Assembly (NCBI GenBank): GCA_016704895.1
Contig: JADIZG010000013.1
Location: forward strand, 1 to 64,000
Source of the DNA: Betaproteobacteria bacterium
Lineage (GTDB): Bacteria; Pseudomonadota; Gammaproteobacteria; Burkholderiales; Casimicrobiaceae
Direction: 5' to 3'
DNA length: 64,000 bases
Shown: piece after piece, positions 28,090 to 36,831 of the stretch
Position numbering within the stretch: the stretch's first letter is position 1
How the letters are laid out: every line of letters begins with the position of its first letter
Position numbers and translations under genes: made by a program
The notes under the pieces: model-generated
Databases searched by the model: none
What the model saw: only the letters and a program-made list of their open reading frames with translations
Told to the model about the DNA's origin: nothing

Positions 28090-29259
28090 TCAGGCGATCG
28101 TCGCGTAGTACTGCCGCAGGATCTCGAGGACTTCCGGCCGGCTGAACTCCGCGGGCACCTCGGCGCCCTCCGAGAGCGACTTGCGCAGCTGTGTGCCCGA
28201 CACCTGCAGGCGGTCGGCGTCGGTGTGGGGGCAGGTGCGCCCGGACGCCATGCCGCCGCACTTGTAGCACCAGAACGCGATGTCGATCTTGAGCGGCTGC
28301 GTCTCGAGCGCGCCCTTCGGCACCTGGTCGAAGACGTGGTGCGCGTCGAACGGGCCGTAGTAGCTGCCCACGCCCGCGTGGTCGCGCCCGACGATCTGGT
28401 GCGAGCAGCCGTAGTTCTGCCGGAAGACCGCGTGCAGCAGCGCCTCGCGCGGTCCCGCGTAGCGCATGTCGAGCGGGTAGCCCGCCTGCACGACGGTCTT
28501 CTTCACGAAGTACCGGTCGGCCAGCACGCCGATCGCGCGCGTGCGGACCTCGGCGGGGATGTCGCCCGGCTTGAGCGCCCCGAGCAGCGAATGGATCAGC
28601 ACGCCGTCGCACACCTCGATCGCGACCTTCGCCAGGTACTCGTGCGAGCGGTGCATCGGATTGCGCGTCTGGAAGGCGGCGACGCGCGACCAGCCCAGCG
28701 AGGTGAACAGCGCGCGCGTCTCGGCCGGCGTCTTGAAGAGCGATCCGTACTTCTGCGCGAAGTCGCCGGTCGACAGCACGCGGATCGGCCCGGCCAGGTT
28801 GACCTCGCCCTGCTCCATCACGAGCTTCACGCCCGGGTGCGCGAGGTCGGTCGTGCGGAACACGGTCGCGCACTCGTGCGCCTTGTCGATCGCGTAGCGC
28901 TCGGTGACGGTCATCGTCGCGAGCACCTCGCCGTCGTCCGGGTCGGCGAGCGCGATGTCCTGACCGACCCGGAGCGTGTCGGCGAACGCCTTTCCGGCGG
29001 AGAGCGTGATCGGGATCGGCCAGAACAGGCCGCTCGACGTGCGCATGCCGTCGCAGACGCCCTGCCAGTCGGCGTGCGACATGAAGCCGTCGAGCGGCGT
29101 GAACCCGCCGATGCCCAGCATGATGATGTCGCCCTGTTCGCGCGAGCTCACGCGCAGGCGGGGCAGGCTCGCCGCGCGTTTCTGCTCCGCGGCGAGTGCG
29201 TCGCCTGCGAGCAGCAGCGGCTTCAGGTCGCCGCCGCCGTGGGGATTAACCAGCGCCAT
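28090..29259 (-). CDS. sat: dissimilatory ATP sulfurylase
   Basis: A 389-residue homo-oligomeric Sat. It converts APS and pyrophosphate to ATP and sulfate in sulfur oxidizers, or the reverse. Recognised blocks: MLGIGGFTPLDGFM, the nucleotide-binding QTRNPMHRSHEYL (HxxH), IGRDHAGVG as VGRDHAGVGSYYGPFDAH, and a CYKCGGMASGRTCPH zinc-type cysteine cluster typical of dissimilatory enzymes. ATG 29259 begins MALVNPHGGGDLKPLL, the normal start; further upstream codons are not conserved. It is convergent with the LysR gene (19-base gap) and lies downstream of soeC on the same strand, though a 134-base gap suggests its own promoter. Confidence 0.97.
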   Translation of the reverse strand: MALVNPHGGGDLKPLLLAGDALAAEQKRAASLPRLRVSSREQGDIIMLGIGGFTPLDGFMSHADWQGVCDGMRTSSGLFWPIPITLSAGKAFADTLRVGQDIALADPDDGEVLATMTVTERYAIDKAHECATVFRTTDLAHPGVKLVMEQGEVNLAGPIRVLSTGDFAQKYGSLFKTPAETRALFTSLGWSRVAAFQTRNPMHRSHEYLAKVAIEVCDGVLIHSLLGALKPGDIPAEVRTRAIGVLADRYFVKKTVVQAGYPLDMRYAGPREALLHAVFRQNYGCSHQIVGRDHAGVGSYYGPFDAHHVFDQVPKGALETQPLKIDIAFWCYKCGGMASGRTCPHTDADRLQVSGTQLRKSLSEGAEVPAEFSRPEVLEILRQYYATIA

Positions 29260-29393
29260 GGAAAGCCGCTCCGAGGATTCGTCGAGGAAGGCGGCGGCTG
29301 CGGAAAGTCTCCCGCAGCAGCCCGTAAATAACATCCAGACCTAAGGTTATAACCATACTTTCGGCACCGCTTTCGTCCTTGATCCAGGGCAAG
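29260..29393 (-). promoter_or_regulatory. A+T-rich region upstream of sat with a GGTTATAACC palindrome
   Basis: The stretch 29325-29365 is unusually A+T-rich for this genome and contains a perfect 10-bp palindrome at 29345-29354 (GGTTATAACC). It probably holds the sat promoter; on the minus strand a TTATTT-like -10 is possible downstream of the palindrome. The 7-2-7 palindrome of soeA and dsrA is absent. Confidence 0.45.
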
Positions 29394-30377
29394 TCAGGCG
29401 ATCGCCTGGTAGTAGAGGTTCTGCGGGTGGTTCGCCTCGGCGAAGAAGTACCACCGCTCCGCCAGGAGGCCCGCGAACTGCAGGGCGAACGCCGCGGCGA
29501 GCGCGACGACCGGCGCGGCGCCCGCGAGGACGGCGGCCAGAAGCACCGCCGGGAGCGCGAACCCCCCCGCCAGGGCCATCCACTTGACCGAACGCAGGAA
29601 CGGCCGGCCGCGGCCGTGGAAGAACTCCCGGGTATTGAACGAGCCGCCGAGGAAGCCCATCGATTTCTGGACGATCTTCGGATGCTTGATGCCGATCGCG
29701 GTCTGCAGCGTCGACTTGGGCCGCAGCCCCGCGTTCCGGACGAGCGCCGCGATGCGTCCGGCGGCCCCGAGCGCCGTGAGGATGAGCGCCCAGCCGGCGA
29801 GGAAACGCACGAGGTCCGGTGCGGCGAACGCGCAGAAGGCGGCGGCGAGCGTGAACCCCGACGCGCCGCCCATCAGCGTGAAGTTGATCGGCGTGAGCGG
29901 GGTCGACCACTCGCGCAGGAACGGGAGGCAGGCGTAGATCATCCCGGTGCAGACGAACAGCGCGAACGCGAGCAGCGTGCCGGCCACGCCGAGCGCGACG
30001 GTCGCGTCGATCGCGATCCCCGACGGCAGCGTCGCCAGCACGGGCAGGAACCCCGCGAGGTGCGCGGCGCCGTAGAGGAAGACGACCGCCATGAACGCCG
30101 GCAGCACGATCACCTCGCGCGACAGCCACGACGTGCGCCACTGCGACGCGGCGCGCCAGGCGCGTTCCGGCCGGCCGAGGTGGAAGAACGACGCGGCGAG
30201 CCCGCAAGCGAGCAGCACCAGCGCGACCAGGCTGCCGTGCGCGTAGAACGTGTGTCCGTGCTGCGCGGGCAGCAGGCCGAAGAGCGCGTAGGCCTGCACG
30301 GTGAAGAGGGCGAGGAACAGCCCCTGTCCGGCGCCGATGAGCGTCGTGAGGAGGAGAACGGAGGCGTCGGGTCTCAT
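29394..30377 (-). CDS. soeC: sulfite dehydrogenase (quinone) membrane subunit SoeC
   Basis: A 327-residue DmsC/NrfD-type integral membrane subunit with about eight hydrophobic helices. FFHLGRPERAWRAASQWRTSWLSREV is the DmsC hallmark (given here in pieces: HLGRPERAWRA and TSWLSREV), and STPLTPINFTLMGGASG follows. It passes electrons from SoeB to quinone. It begins eight bases after the soeAB stop and so belongs to the same operon. The cytoplasmic-facing SoeABC complex oxidises sulfite directly to sulfate, running in parallel with Apr/Sat. Confidence 0.92.
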   Translation of the reverse strand: MRPDASVLLLTTLIGAGQGLFLALFTVQAYALFGLLPAQHGHTFYAHGSLVALVLLACGLAASFFHLGRPERAWRAASQWRTSWLSREVIVLPAFMAVVFLYGAAHLAGFLPVLATLPSGIAIDATVALGVAGTLLAFALFVCTGMIYACLPFLREWSTPLTPINFTLMGGASGFTLAAAFCAFAAPDLVRFLAGWALILTALGAAGRIAALVRNAGLRPKSTLQTAIGIKHPKIVQKSMGFLGGSFNTREFFHGRGRPFLRSVKWMALAGGFALPAVLLAAVLAGAAPVVALAAAFALQFAGLLAERWYFFAEANHPQNLYYQAIA

Positions 30378-30384
30378 CGCACGC

Positions 30385-33300
30385 CTACCAGGACATGATG
30401 TCGTCGAGCGAGGGCTCGGACTTCGCCGGCTTCGGCTTGAGGCCGTCGACCTTGAGCGGGTTGTCCACGCGCTCGAGCTCGTCCTCGTGGATCCGCATCG
30501 GCGTCTTGCGGCGCGGCAGGTAGTGGTTCGACGGATGCGTGCCCCACTCGGGCATCAGCGGGTAGCCGGCGTGGTCGCGGATCGCCTGCGACACGACGGA
30601 CTCGGGATCGTGGATGTCGCCGAACAGGCGCGCGCTCGTCGGGCACGCGAGCACGCAGGCGGGCTTGCGCTCCGCTTCGGGCAGCGACTTGTCGTCGATC
30701 CGGTCGACGCACAGCGTGCACTTGGTCATCACCTTGCGCACCGGGTCGACCTCGCGCGCGCCGTAGGGGCACGCCCACGAGCAGTACTTGCAGCCGATGC
30801 ACTTGTCGTAGTCGACGAGCACGATGCCGTCCTCGGCGCGCTTGTACGACGCGCCGGTCGGGCACACCGGGACGCAGGGCGGGTCCTCGCAGTGCAGGCA
30901 CGACTTCGGGAAGTGCACGGTCTGGGTGTTCGGGTACTCGCCGACCTCGAAGGTCTGCACGCGGTTGAAGAACGCGCCGGTCGGATCCTTGCCGTACGGC
31001 TCGAGGTCCGCGAGCGGCCCCGCCGTTCCCGACGTGTTCCACTGCTTGCAGCTCGTGACGCAGGCGTGGCAGCCCACGCACACGTTGAGGTCGATGACCA
31101 GTGCGAGCTGGGTCATTGACGGCCGCGCCTTCCGGCCCGCGAACCAGGCGAGCACCGACGGCGGCGACGCGACGGTTCCCGGCGCCGCCGGCACCGGGTC
31201 CGCGCGCGGCCAGGTCTCCTCCGGCTCGCCTTCCTCGGCGGGACGGATGCGCACGCGAACGTCGTACCACGCCGCCTGCCCGGTCACCGGATCCGAGTTC
31301 GAGATCGGGCCTCCGGCGTCGGGCAGCTCCTCGGAGATCACGTGATTCAGCAGGAAGCCGCGCCGCGACTCGTTGGCGTCGGGCGAAAGCCGCCACGCGC
31401 CGGGCGACTTGCCGATCGCGTTCCAGGTCCACACGGTGCCCGGCTCGACCGCTTCCGAGTACATGCACATGCAGCGCACCTTGCCCCACGGGGACTCGAC
31501 CCACATCCAGCCGCCGTCCTCGATGCCCGCCTCGCGGGCGACGCGCGGGTTCACGTACAGGTGGTTGTGCGTGTGGATCTGGCGCAGCCACGCGTTCTGC
31601 GAATCCCACGAGTGGTACATCGCCATCGGCCGCTGCGTCACCGCGGAGAGCGGGTAGGCGGTGAGGTCGGTGCGCGCGGTCTCGAGCGGCTCGTAGTAGA
31701 ACGGCAGCGGGTCGAAGTAGGTCTCGACGCGCTTTCGAAGGTGGTCCGGCGGCTGGCGCGAGATGCCCCTGCCCTGCGCCGCGAGCCGGAACTTCTGCAG
31801 CACCTCGGAGTAGAGGTGGATCAGGATCGGCTCGGCGTAGCGCTGGATGCGGTTGCGCTGCGACCACTCGAGGTAGCCCTTGTTCCAGTTGCGCATGTAC
31901 TGGTAGGACGGCGGCAGCTTGTAGTGGTAGACGCAGTTGTTCTTCGCGTACATCTCCCACTGGCGCGGGTTCGGCTCGCCGCGCATGAACTTCTCGCCGC
32001 CCTTGCCGCGCCAGCCGGCGAGGAAGCCGATGCCCGAGCCCGGCTCGGTCTCGTAGTTGACGATGAAGTCGGGATAGTCGCGGTACTTGCGACTGCCGTC
32101 GCGGCGCACGAAGGCGGGCAGCCGCAGCCGCCCGCCGAGCTCGATCAGCACCTCCTGGAACGGCTTGCACTCGCCGGTCGGCGGCACCACCGGGATGCGC
32201 ACCGAGTCGACCGGTCCGTCGAACTCCGAGATCGGCCGGTCGAGCATCGACATCACGTCGTGGCGCTCGAGGTAGGTCGTGTCGGGCAGCACGAGGTCGG
32301 CGAACGCGGTCATCTCGGACTGGAACGCGTCGCACACGACGAGGAACGGGATCCTGTACTCGCCGTCGTCGCCCTTGTCGTTGAGCATGCGGCGGACCTC
32401 GGACGTGTTCATCGTCGAGTTCCACGCCATGTTCGCCATGAAGATCATCAGCGTGTCGATCGGGTACGGATCGCCGCGCCACGCGTTGGTGATGACGTTG
32501 TGCATCATCCCGTGCACGGCGAGCGGGTACTCCCACGAGAACGCCTTGTCGATGCGGACGGGCTTGCCCTCGTCGTCGACGAACAGGTCGTCGGGCTCGG
32601 CGGGCCAGCCGAGCGCGAGCCCGTCGAGCGGGTGGTCGGGCTTGACCGCGAGCGGCGTGTTCGGCGTCTTCGCGCACGGCGGGATCGGGCGCGGGAACGG
32701 CGCCTTGTGGCGGAATCCTCCCGGCCGGTCGATCGTGCCGAGCAGCGTCATCAGGATCGCGAGCGCGCGGATCGTGTGGAAGCCGTTCGAGTGCGCGGCC
32801 AGCCCGCGCATCGCATGGAACGCGACCGGGTTGCCGGTCACCGTGTCGTGCTCCTTGCCCCACATGTCGGTCCACGGGATCGGGAGCTCGATCTTCGCGT
32901 CGCGCGCGGTGATGCCCATCTCGTGCGCGAGGCGGCGGATCGCCTCGGCGGGGATGCCCGTGATCCCGGACGCCCACTCGGGCGTGTAGGCCTCGACGCG
33001 GTCCTTCAGCAGCTGGAACGAGGGCTTGACCTCGGTGCCGTCGGACAGCCGGAACGCGCCCAGCAGGAACGGGTCCGCGCCCTCGGCGTGCGTGATCACC
33101 GGGCGGTTCGTCGCGCGGTCCCACCACAGCTTGTTCTGCGGATCGAAGCAGCCCTCTTCCTTCGGCACCTCGGTGCGCACGAACATGCCGAACTCGTCGT
33201 TCGCCTCGTCCATGTTCACGAGCTGCCCGGCGTTCGTGTAGCGCACGAGGAACTCGCGGTCGTAGAGGCCGAGCGCGATCAGCTCGTGGATCAGCGCGAG

Positions 33301-34020
33301 CAGGAGCGCGCCGTCGGTGCCCGGGCGGATCGGCAGCCACTCGTCGGCGATCGCCGAGTAGCCGGTGCGGATCGGGTTGATCGAGACGAACCGCCCCCCG
33401 TCGCGCTTGAACTTCGAGATCGCGATCTTCAGCGGGTTGCTGTGGTGGTCCTCGGCGGTGCCGATCATCACGAACAGCTTCGCGCGCTCGAGGTCCGGAC
33501 CGCCGAATTCCCAGAACGAGCCGCCGATCGTGTAGATCATGCCGGCGGCCATGTTCACCGAGCAGAACCCGCCGTGCGCCGCGTAGTTCGGCGTGCCGAA
33601 CTGGCGCGCGAACAGGCCGGTGAGCGCCTGCATCTGGTCGCGGCCGGTGAACAGCGCGAACTTCTTCGGGTCGGTCGAGCGGATCTTCGCGAGACGGTCG
33701 GCGAGCGTCGCGTAGGCCTCGTCCCACGAGATCGCCTCGAACTCGCCCGCGCCGCGGTCGGTGCCGGGCTTGCGCCTGAGCGGCTTCGTCAGGCGCGCGG
33801 GCGAGTACTGCTTCATGATGCCCGACGCGCCCTTCGCGCAGATGACGCCCTGGTTCAGCGGATGGTCGGGGTTGCCCTCGATGTAGCGGACCTGGCCGTC
33901 GCGCACGTGCACGCGGATGCCGCAGCGGCACGCGCACATGTAGCAGGTCGTGTTTCGCGTCTGCGTCGTCGCGCCGGGCAGCGGCGCGGCCGCGGGGTCG
34001 TGGATGGGTATCGAGGCCAT
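30385..34020 (-). CDS. soeAB: sulfite dehydrogenase SoeA (molybdopterin) fused in frame to SoeB (Fe-S)
   Basis: One uninterrupted 1211-codon frame. Residues 1-968 (34020-31117) are SoeA: an N-terminal [4Fe-4S] site (Cys26, 29, 33, 61), no Tat signal, then molybdopterin-oxidoreductase blocks such as GRDQMQALTGLFARQFG, YHSWDSQNAWLRQIHTHN and SNSDPVTGQAAWYDVRV. Residues 969-1211 (31116-30385) are a full-length SoeB with four Fe-S motifs: CVGCHACVTSC, CLHCEDPPCVPVCP, CIGCKYCSWACP and CTLCVDRI. In other sulfur oxidizers these are separate genes. Here only ARPS separates the domains; the SoeB ATG overlaps a TGA in the +1 frame (CAATGA), the usual operon junction, so a one-base indel in soeA could have created the apparent fusion. 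ATG 34020 fits homologues. Confidence 0.93.
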   Translation of the reverse strand: MASIPIHDPAAAPLPGATTQTRNTTCYMCACRCGIRVHVRDGQVRYIEGNPDHPLNQGVICAKGASGIMKQYSPARLTKPLRRKPGTDRGAGEFEAISWDEAYATLADRLAKIRSTDPKKFALFTGRDQMQALTGLFARQFGTPNYAAHGGFCSVNMAAGMIYTIGGSFWEFGGPDLERAKLFVMIGTAEDHHSNPLKIAISKFKRDGGRFVSINPIRTGYSAIADEWLPIRPGTDGALLLALIHELIALGLYDREFLVRYTNAGQLVNMDEANDEFGMFVRTEVPKEEGCFDPQNKLWWDRATNRPVITHAEGADPFLLGAFRLSDGTEVKPSFQLLKDRVEAYTPEWASGITGIPAEAIRRLAHEMGITARDAKIELPIPWTDMWGKEHDTVTGNPVAFHAMRGLAAHSNGFHTIRALAILMTLLGTIDRPGGFRHKAPFPRPIPPCAKTPNTPLAVKPDHPLDGLALGWPAEPDDLFVDDEGKPVRIDKAFSWEYPLAVHGMMHNVITNAWRGDPYPIDTLMIFMANMAWNSTMNTSEVRRMLNDKGDDGEYRIPFLVVCDAFQSEMTAFADLVLPDTTYLERHDVMSMLDRPISEFDGPVDSVRIPVVPPTGECKPFQEVLIELGGRLRLPAFVRRDGSRKYRDYPDFIVNYETEPGSGIGFLAGWRGKGGEKFMRGEPNPRQWEMYAKNNCVYHYKLPPSYQYMRNWNKGYLEWSQRNRIQRYAEPILIHLYSEVLQKFRLAAQGRGISRQPPDHLRKRVETYFDPLPFYYEPLETARTDLTAYPLSAVTQRPMAMYHSWDSQNAWLRQIHTHNHLYVNPRVAREAGIEDGGWMWVESPWGKVRCMCMYSEAVEPGTVWTWNAIGKSPGAWRLSPDANESRRGFLLNHVISEELPDAGGPISNSDPVTGQAAWYDVRVRIRPAEEGEPEETWPRADPVPAAPGTVASPPSVLAWFAGRKARPSMTQLALVIDLNVCVGCHACVTSCKQWNTSGTAGPLADLEPYGKDPTGAFFNRVQTFEVGEYPNTQTVHFPKSCLHCEDPPCVPVCPTGASYKRAEDGIVLVDYDKCIGCKYCSWACPYGAREVDPVRKVMTKCTLCVDRIDDKSLPEAERKPACVLACPTSARLFGDIHDPESVVSQAIRDHAGYPLMPEWGTHPSNHYLPRRKTPMRIHEDELERVDNPLKVDGLKPKPAKSEPSLDDIMSW

Positions 34021-34070
34021 GTCGGGAAGGGCGTCCCCGGTCGTGCGTACGGACTCCGGCGACGCTCCCC

Positions 34071-34099
34071 ATATCAACGTCGGAGGACAGCCGTGTCAA
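34071..34099 (-). promoter_or_regulatory. sigma-70-like promoter of the soe operon
   Basis: On the minus strand a perfect TTGACA (34099-34094) is followed, 17 bases later, by TGATAT (34076-34071), which matches three of six -10 positions. Transcription would begin near 34064, some 44 bases before the soeA ATG. The CTACCC palindrome at 34132-34147 lies upstream, centred about 75 bases before that start point. Confidence 0.5.
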
Positions 34100-34131
34100 T
34101 CCCCGCGACGGGGAAGCCTGACTGCGGGGAG

Positions 34132-34147
34132 CTACCCGGACGGGTAG
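34132..34147. promoter_or_regulatory. 16-bp 7-2-7 palindrome upstream of soeA
   Basis: CTACCCGGACGGGTAG is a perfect inverted repeat: 7-bp arms CTACCCG/CGGGTAG around GA. The same element, with one mismatch, precedes dsrA (54019-54034). The 7-2-7 geometry and the TACCC half-site recall binding sites of NarL-type response regulators, and such a regulator is encoded at 38169-38855. It lies 111 bases upstream of the soeA start. Confidence 0.65.
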
Positions 34148-34192
34148 TACGCGCGCGTTCTCGTTTTCTGGCGGCGGGATGCGTTCGAGCTG

Positions 34193-35003
34193 TCAGTTCC
34201 TGACGACGAGGACCGGGCACTCGGCGTGCCCGATCAGCTTCTCGGCGGTGCTCCCGGGCATCAATCGCTCGAACGTGCCCGGGTGCCCGTGCCGGCCGAT
34301 CACGATCAGGTCGGCGCCCGCAGCGGCGGCAAGGCGCCCGATCGCATCCGGCGCGCCGGATGCCGGCGACGTGCGGCGGGACGCCATGCCGGCCGCATCC
34401 GCGGCGCGATCGATCCAGGGCGCGGCGTCCTGCCCCGCCTTCGACACGATGCCCGCGATCCAGAGCGGCAGGTCGTCGCGCGCGGCCAGGCGCGCGGCGG
34501 CGCGCGCCACGGCGACCGCGGTCGTCGCGTCGTCGACTGCCGCCAGGACGCCGCGCGTCCAGCCCTGTCACGGCGCGCGGCACCATGAGCACGTCGCAGG
34601 GGGCGTGCATCGCGACCTGGCCGACCATGTCGCCGACGAGCCGCTTCGCGAGGAAGCCCGCGCGTCCGCGCCTGCGCAGGACGACGAGGTCGGCGCGGCG
34701 CTCCGTGGCCTCGGCGACGATCGCGCGCCAGGCTTCCGCTTCGCGCCGAACGACCGCTTCGAGCGAGACGCCCGCGGCGCGTGCGTCCGCCTCGAGCCGC
34801 TCGAGGCGCGAGTGCGCCTCGTCGTCGGCACGCTCGGCGAGCTCCGGCGCCACGGCTTCGTATTCCGCGTTGGTGACGAGCGGCTCGACGGCGGCGAGTG
34901 GCGCGCCCCAGCGCAGCGCGAGGTCGAAGGCGACGCGCTCGGCGCCCGAGTCGAACTCGGTGTGCTCGGTCGCGAGCAGGATCCGGGCGTAGGGGGCGGT
35001 CAC
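34193..35003 (-). CDS. tandem UspA-type universal stress protein, one frameshift
   Basis: Two Usp domains in tandem. The first (ATG 35003) has YARILLATEHTEFDSGAERVA and DLVVLRRRGRAGFLAKRLVGD; the second has LAAVDDATTA-like sequence after a one-base shift near 34565, then LIVIGRHGHPGTFERLMPGS and AECPVLVVRN to the stop. The G-x2-G-x9-G(S/T) ATP-binding pattern is visible in the second domain (GRHGHPGTFERLMPGST) and degenerate in the first. Length about 269 residues, normal for tandem Usp. It lies just upstream of soeA on the same strand but with a 172-base gap containing the soe promoter. Confidence 0.8.
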
Positions 35004-35140
<137 letters not shown>

Positions 35141-35148
35141 GCGATTCG

Positions 35149-35571
35149 CTAGTGCCCGGCGACGAGGAGCCCTGAGGCCGCGAACAGGAGCACGAGAGCG
35201 ATCAGCGCCGCGATCGTCGCGAGCCCGCGCTCGCCGCGGCGCCAGTAGTCCGGGACGATGACGAGCAGGCAGGGGAGCGAGCAGGCGGACAGGAGCGCGA
35301 TGCCGGCGATGCTCGCGTAGTCGCCCTTCGTGACGAGACCGACCCAGTCCCACCCGGTCGGGGCTCCGGTCCTGGCGAGGTACGCGTCGAGCGGGAGCCC
35401 CCAGACCTCCGGCAGCTGCTCGTGCGGTATGAACGCCGGCAGCAGGCCGGTCACGTACGCGGCGAACGCGACGACGAGCACGACGAAGCCCAGCTTCGTG
35501 CCCCAGTCGAGCAGCGTCGCGTAGTGAAGCTGCTCGAGCGGCTGCGTCGGCTTCTCGTCGCGTGCGCTCAT
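35149..35571 (-). CDS. small membrane protein linked to TauE/SafE exporter
   Basis: A 140-residue protein with three hydrophobic helices: LGFVVLVVAFAAYVTGLL, YASIAGIALLSACSLPCLLVIV and LATIAALIALVLLFAASGLLV. A polar N-terminus starts SARDEKPTQPLEQLHYATLL. The stop-to-start gap with the upstream TauE/SafE gene is four bases, so they are co-transcribed. Small three-helix proteins (some DUF1634) often accompany TauE permeases, but I cannot confirm membership. A role with the exporter in sulfite or sulfonate movement is inferred. Confidence 0.7.
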   Translation of the reverse strand: MSARDEKPTQPLEQLHYATLLDWGTKLGFVVLVVAFAAYVTGLLPAFIPHEQLPEVWGLPLDAYLARTGAPTGWDWVGLVTKGDYASIAGIALLSACSLPCLLVIVPDYWRRGERGLATIAALIALVLLFAASGLLVAGH

Positions 35572-35575
35572 CCCG

Positions 35576-36568
35576 TCACCCCGCGAATCCCAGTCCCTTC
35601 TGCAGCGCGCGCGCTCCCGCGAACAGGAGCAGCCCGAGCACGAGCTTCCGCACGACGGACGCCTTGAGCACCGACAGGAGCCGCGCGCCGATCTGCGCGC
35701 CGAGCATCATGCCGATCACCGACGGCACCGTGAGGACCGCCAGCGTCGCGCCCCTGTGCAGGTAGACCCACGCCGCCGACGAGTCGACGAGCGACAGGAT
35801 GAAGCCCGACGTGCCCGCCGACACCTTGAGCGGGGCGCCCATCACGAGGTTCAGCACCGGCACGTTGGCCCAGCCGGCGCCCATGCCGAACATGCCCGCG
35901 AGCACGCCGATGCCGGTGAACAGCACGAGCGCGAGCGGCGTGCGGTGGACGTTCCAGGGATGGTTCCTGCCGGTCGCGCGGTCGTGGTAGACGCCGTGGA
36001 TCGCGAGCGCCGCGGCAAGGCGGTCCGGCGTCACCGACGCGCCCGACTCCGACTTGGGCGCCGAGGCCATCAGCGCGACGATGCCGAGAATCGTGACGCC
36101 GAGCGCGATCTGCACGACCTGAGCGGGCATCGCGAGGCCGATCAGCGCGCCCGCGATCGAGCTCGCCGAGGCGAGGAGGGCGAGCGGCAGCGCGAGCCTC
36201 AGGTCGGCGAGACCGGCGCGCAGCAGGCTCGGGCCCGCCGACAGCGCGCTCGCCAGCGCGACCAGAAGGCCGGTGCCGCGGATGAAGTCGAGGTGGAACG
36301 GGAAGAAGCCGCTGACGATCGGCACGAAGAGCACGCCGCCGCCGACGCCGGCGGGGACTGCGACGATGCCGAGCGCGAAGCACACGACGAACAGCGCGAG
36401 CGGCCAGACCCACCAGGCGACGCCGGCGGCCGCGGCCCCGTCGGCGGCGAACGCCGGCGAGGCGCCGAGGGCGAAGGCGGCGGCGAGGAGTGCCGACACC
36501 GCGACGGCGCGCCGCGCGAGCGATTTCGGCGGCCGATCGGCGAACGAAGGTTCTGGAATCAAGGTCAC
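35576..36568 (-). CDS. TauE/SafE-family anion exporter (probable sulfite exporter)
   Basis: A 330-residue membrane protein of the TauE/SafE (DUF81) family. After an N-terminal hydrophobic segment (VAVSALLAAAFALGASPAFA, signal-like) come about eight helices. The duplicated family motif is visible as GIVAVPAGVGGGVLFVPIVSGFF in the first half (GVGGGVLFVP) and GMFGMGAGWANVPVLNLVMG in the second. GTG 36568 is the likeliest start; there is no in-frame ATG close by. Encoded upstream of the small membrane protein and near soe genes, it may release or balance sulfite during sulfur oxidation. Confidence 0.85.
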   Translation of the reverse strand: MTLIPEPSFADRPPKSLARRAVAVSALLAAAFALGASPAFAADGAAAAGVAWWVWPLALFVVCFALGIVAVPAGVGGGVLFVPIVSGFFPFHLDFIRGTGLLVALASALSAGPSLLRAGLADLRLALPLALLASASSIAGALIGLAMPAQVVQIALGVTILGIVALMASAPKSESGASVTPDRLAAALAIHGVYHDRATGRNHPWNVHRTPLALVLFTGIGVLAGMFGMGAGWANVPVLNLVMGAPLKVSAGTSGFILSLVDSSAAWVYLHRGATLAVLTVPSVIGMMLGAQIGARLLSVLKASVVRKLVLGLLLFAGARALQKGLGFAG

Positions 36569-36831
36569 AGACGAAAGCGCGAACGCCCGCCACGATGCCT
36601 TTCGGGCCGTCGGAGGCGGAAGGATAGGAGTTATCACGCTTGCTCGGCGCGGTGTCCATACCCATCTCGGGGGAACGGATAGCCCGGATGGGGGATTGGA
36701 CGGCGGGGGTTTCCTTGCCCGCGCCCGCGGCGAAGGACGATAATGAGGTCGCGTCGGCGATCGGGGCAAGTCCCCGCGGTGCTCGCCGGTGGCTGTATCG
36801 GTTGGGTGTGTCCTCGAGGAGGGATGTCGGG

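Noticed and set aside
31342..34203. A 953-codon + strand frame across soeA
   Set aside because: Antisense shadow of soeAB, with repetitive Arg/Val/His composition.
36659..36665. A TACCCAT heptamer upstream of the sensor kinase gene as an autoregulatory site
   Set aside because: Single half-site, no inverted partner at 7-2-7 spacing; expected by chance in this sequence.
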